Shown piece after piece: positions 4,959 through 5,086 of a stretch of DNA of 5,086 bases. The position numbers were made by a program, and so were the translations under genes. This stretch comes from Deltaproteobacteria bacterium (GTDB lineage Bacteria; Myxococcota_A; UBA9160), in contig DOUU01000265.1 of the NCBI GenBank assembly GCA_003520425.1, positions 997 through 6,082 on the forward strand, written 5' to 3'. How positions within the stretch are numbered: position 1 is the stretch's first letter; every line of letters begins with the position of its first letter. The notes under the pieces are model-generated. The model was not told the DNA's origin. It saw nothing but the letters and a program-made list of their open reading frames with translations, and ran no database searches.

Positions 4959-5086
4959 ATGACAACCCCCCAGATCTGGGACGGCGTTTTGCGCCGGCTC
5001 GGAACCGAAATTCCGCCCTTCGCCCTCGCGGCGTGGGTGCGGCCCATCGTCGCGCGGGTCGATGAGAGTGGCCTGCAGCTCTTGTA
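4959..5086 (+). CDS. dnaA: Chromosomal replication initiator DnaA, N-terminus (3' end outside window)
   Basis: DnaA is the ATP-dependent protein that binds and melts oriC and loads the DnaB helicase. Only 42 codons of domain I (self-assembly and helicase contact) are present. They read MTTPQIWDGVLRRLGTEIPP then FALAAWVRPIVARVDESGLQ then LL. This aligns without gaps to E. coli DnaA from its SLW: tryptophan W7, the L..RL..E+P stretch (11-19), the W-[VI]-RP core (26-29) and the L-x-L strand at the end. ATG 4959 is firmly set as the first usable start because an in-frame TGA (4956-4958) directly precedes it and the next in-frame start, GTG 5037, lies inside the domain. The Shine-Dalgarno is weak (GAG seven bases upstream). 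The ATPase and DNA-binding domains are out of view, so the call rests on domain I alone. Confidence 0.87.
   Translation, partial: MTTPQIWDGVLRRLGTEIPPFALAAWVRPIVARVDESGLQLL

Noticed and set aside
4618..5065. Short open frames on both strands between the LON-domain gene and dnaA
   Set aside because: They are mutually overlapping and basic, have no ribosome sites, and run into or antisense to dnaA.
1..5086. Mobile elements, CRISPR arrays, toxin-antitoxin pairs, tRNA or rRNA genes
   Set aside because: No transposase, integrase, regularly spaced repeats, paired toxin-like genes or RNA-gene signatures were seen.

Overview
This is a high-GC bacterial chromosome segment with densely packed housekeeping genes. 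I see no insertion sequences, phage genes, CRISPR arrays, tRNA or rRNA. The organism cannot be named from the window. Its GC-rich codon use, a ThiC with the [22 protein letters not shown] cluster motif and a long C-terminal tail, and a 'lipo-like' C92 hydrolase would suit a deltaproteobacterial/Myxococcota-like or other high-GC Gram-negative lineage. That placement is inference only.

Layout, left to right. (1) 1-494, +: the 3' end of thiC (thiamine pyrimidine synthase), followed by a GC-rich hairpin. (2) 586-1674, +: a small-molecule kinase of the APH/choline-kinase fold that most resembles methylthioribose kinase (MtnK). (3) 1671-2543, -: a permuted papain-like (YiiX/C92, NlpC/P60-like) cysteine hydrolase, convergent with the kinase and sharing a CTAG over both stop codons. 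(4) 2657-3118, +: a four-helix DUF4149/TMEM205-like membrane protein. (5) 3219-3425, +: a small acidic orphan protein. (6) 3435-3860, -: a SprT/YgjP-type zinc metallopeptidase ending in QLTLF-G, a match to the bacterial beta-clamp-binding motif. (7) 3932-4606, +: a stand-alone LON substrate-binding-domain protein. (8) 4607-4958: 352 bases without a gene, with a 70% A+T island and several inverted repeats. (9) 4959-5086, +: the first 42 codons of dnaA, cut by the window end. This start is easy to miss because little of the gene is present.

The right end is the most interesting part. It has the replication initiator gene, an origin-like AT-rich spacer in front of it, and about 1.1 kb upstream a predicted protease whose layout (SprT core, disordered tail, clamp-binding peptide) parallels eukaryotic SPRTN, the replication-coupled DNA-protein-crosslink protease. 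The clamp link rests on a short motif and needs comparative and experimental support. The rest looks like independent housekeeping genes, not one operon: orientations alternate and several intergenic gaps could carry promoters.
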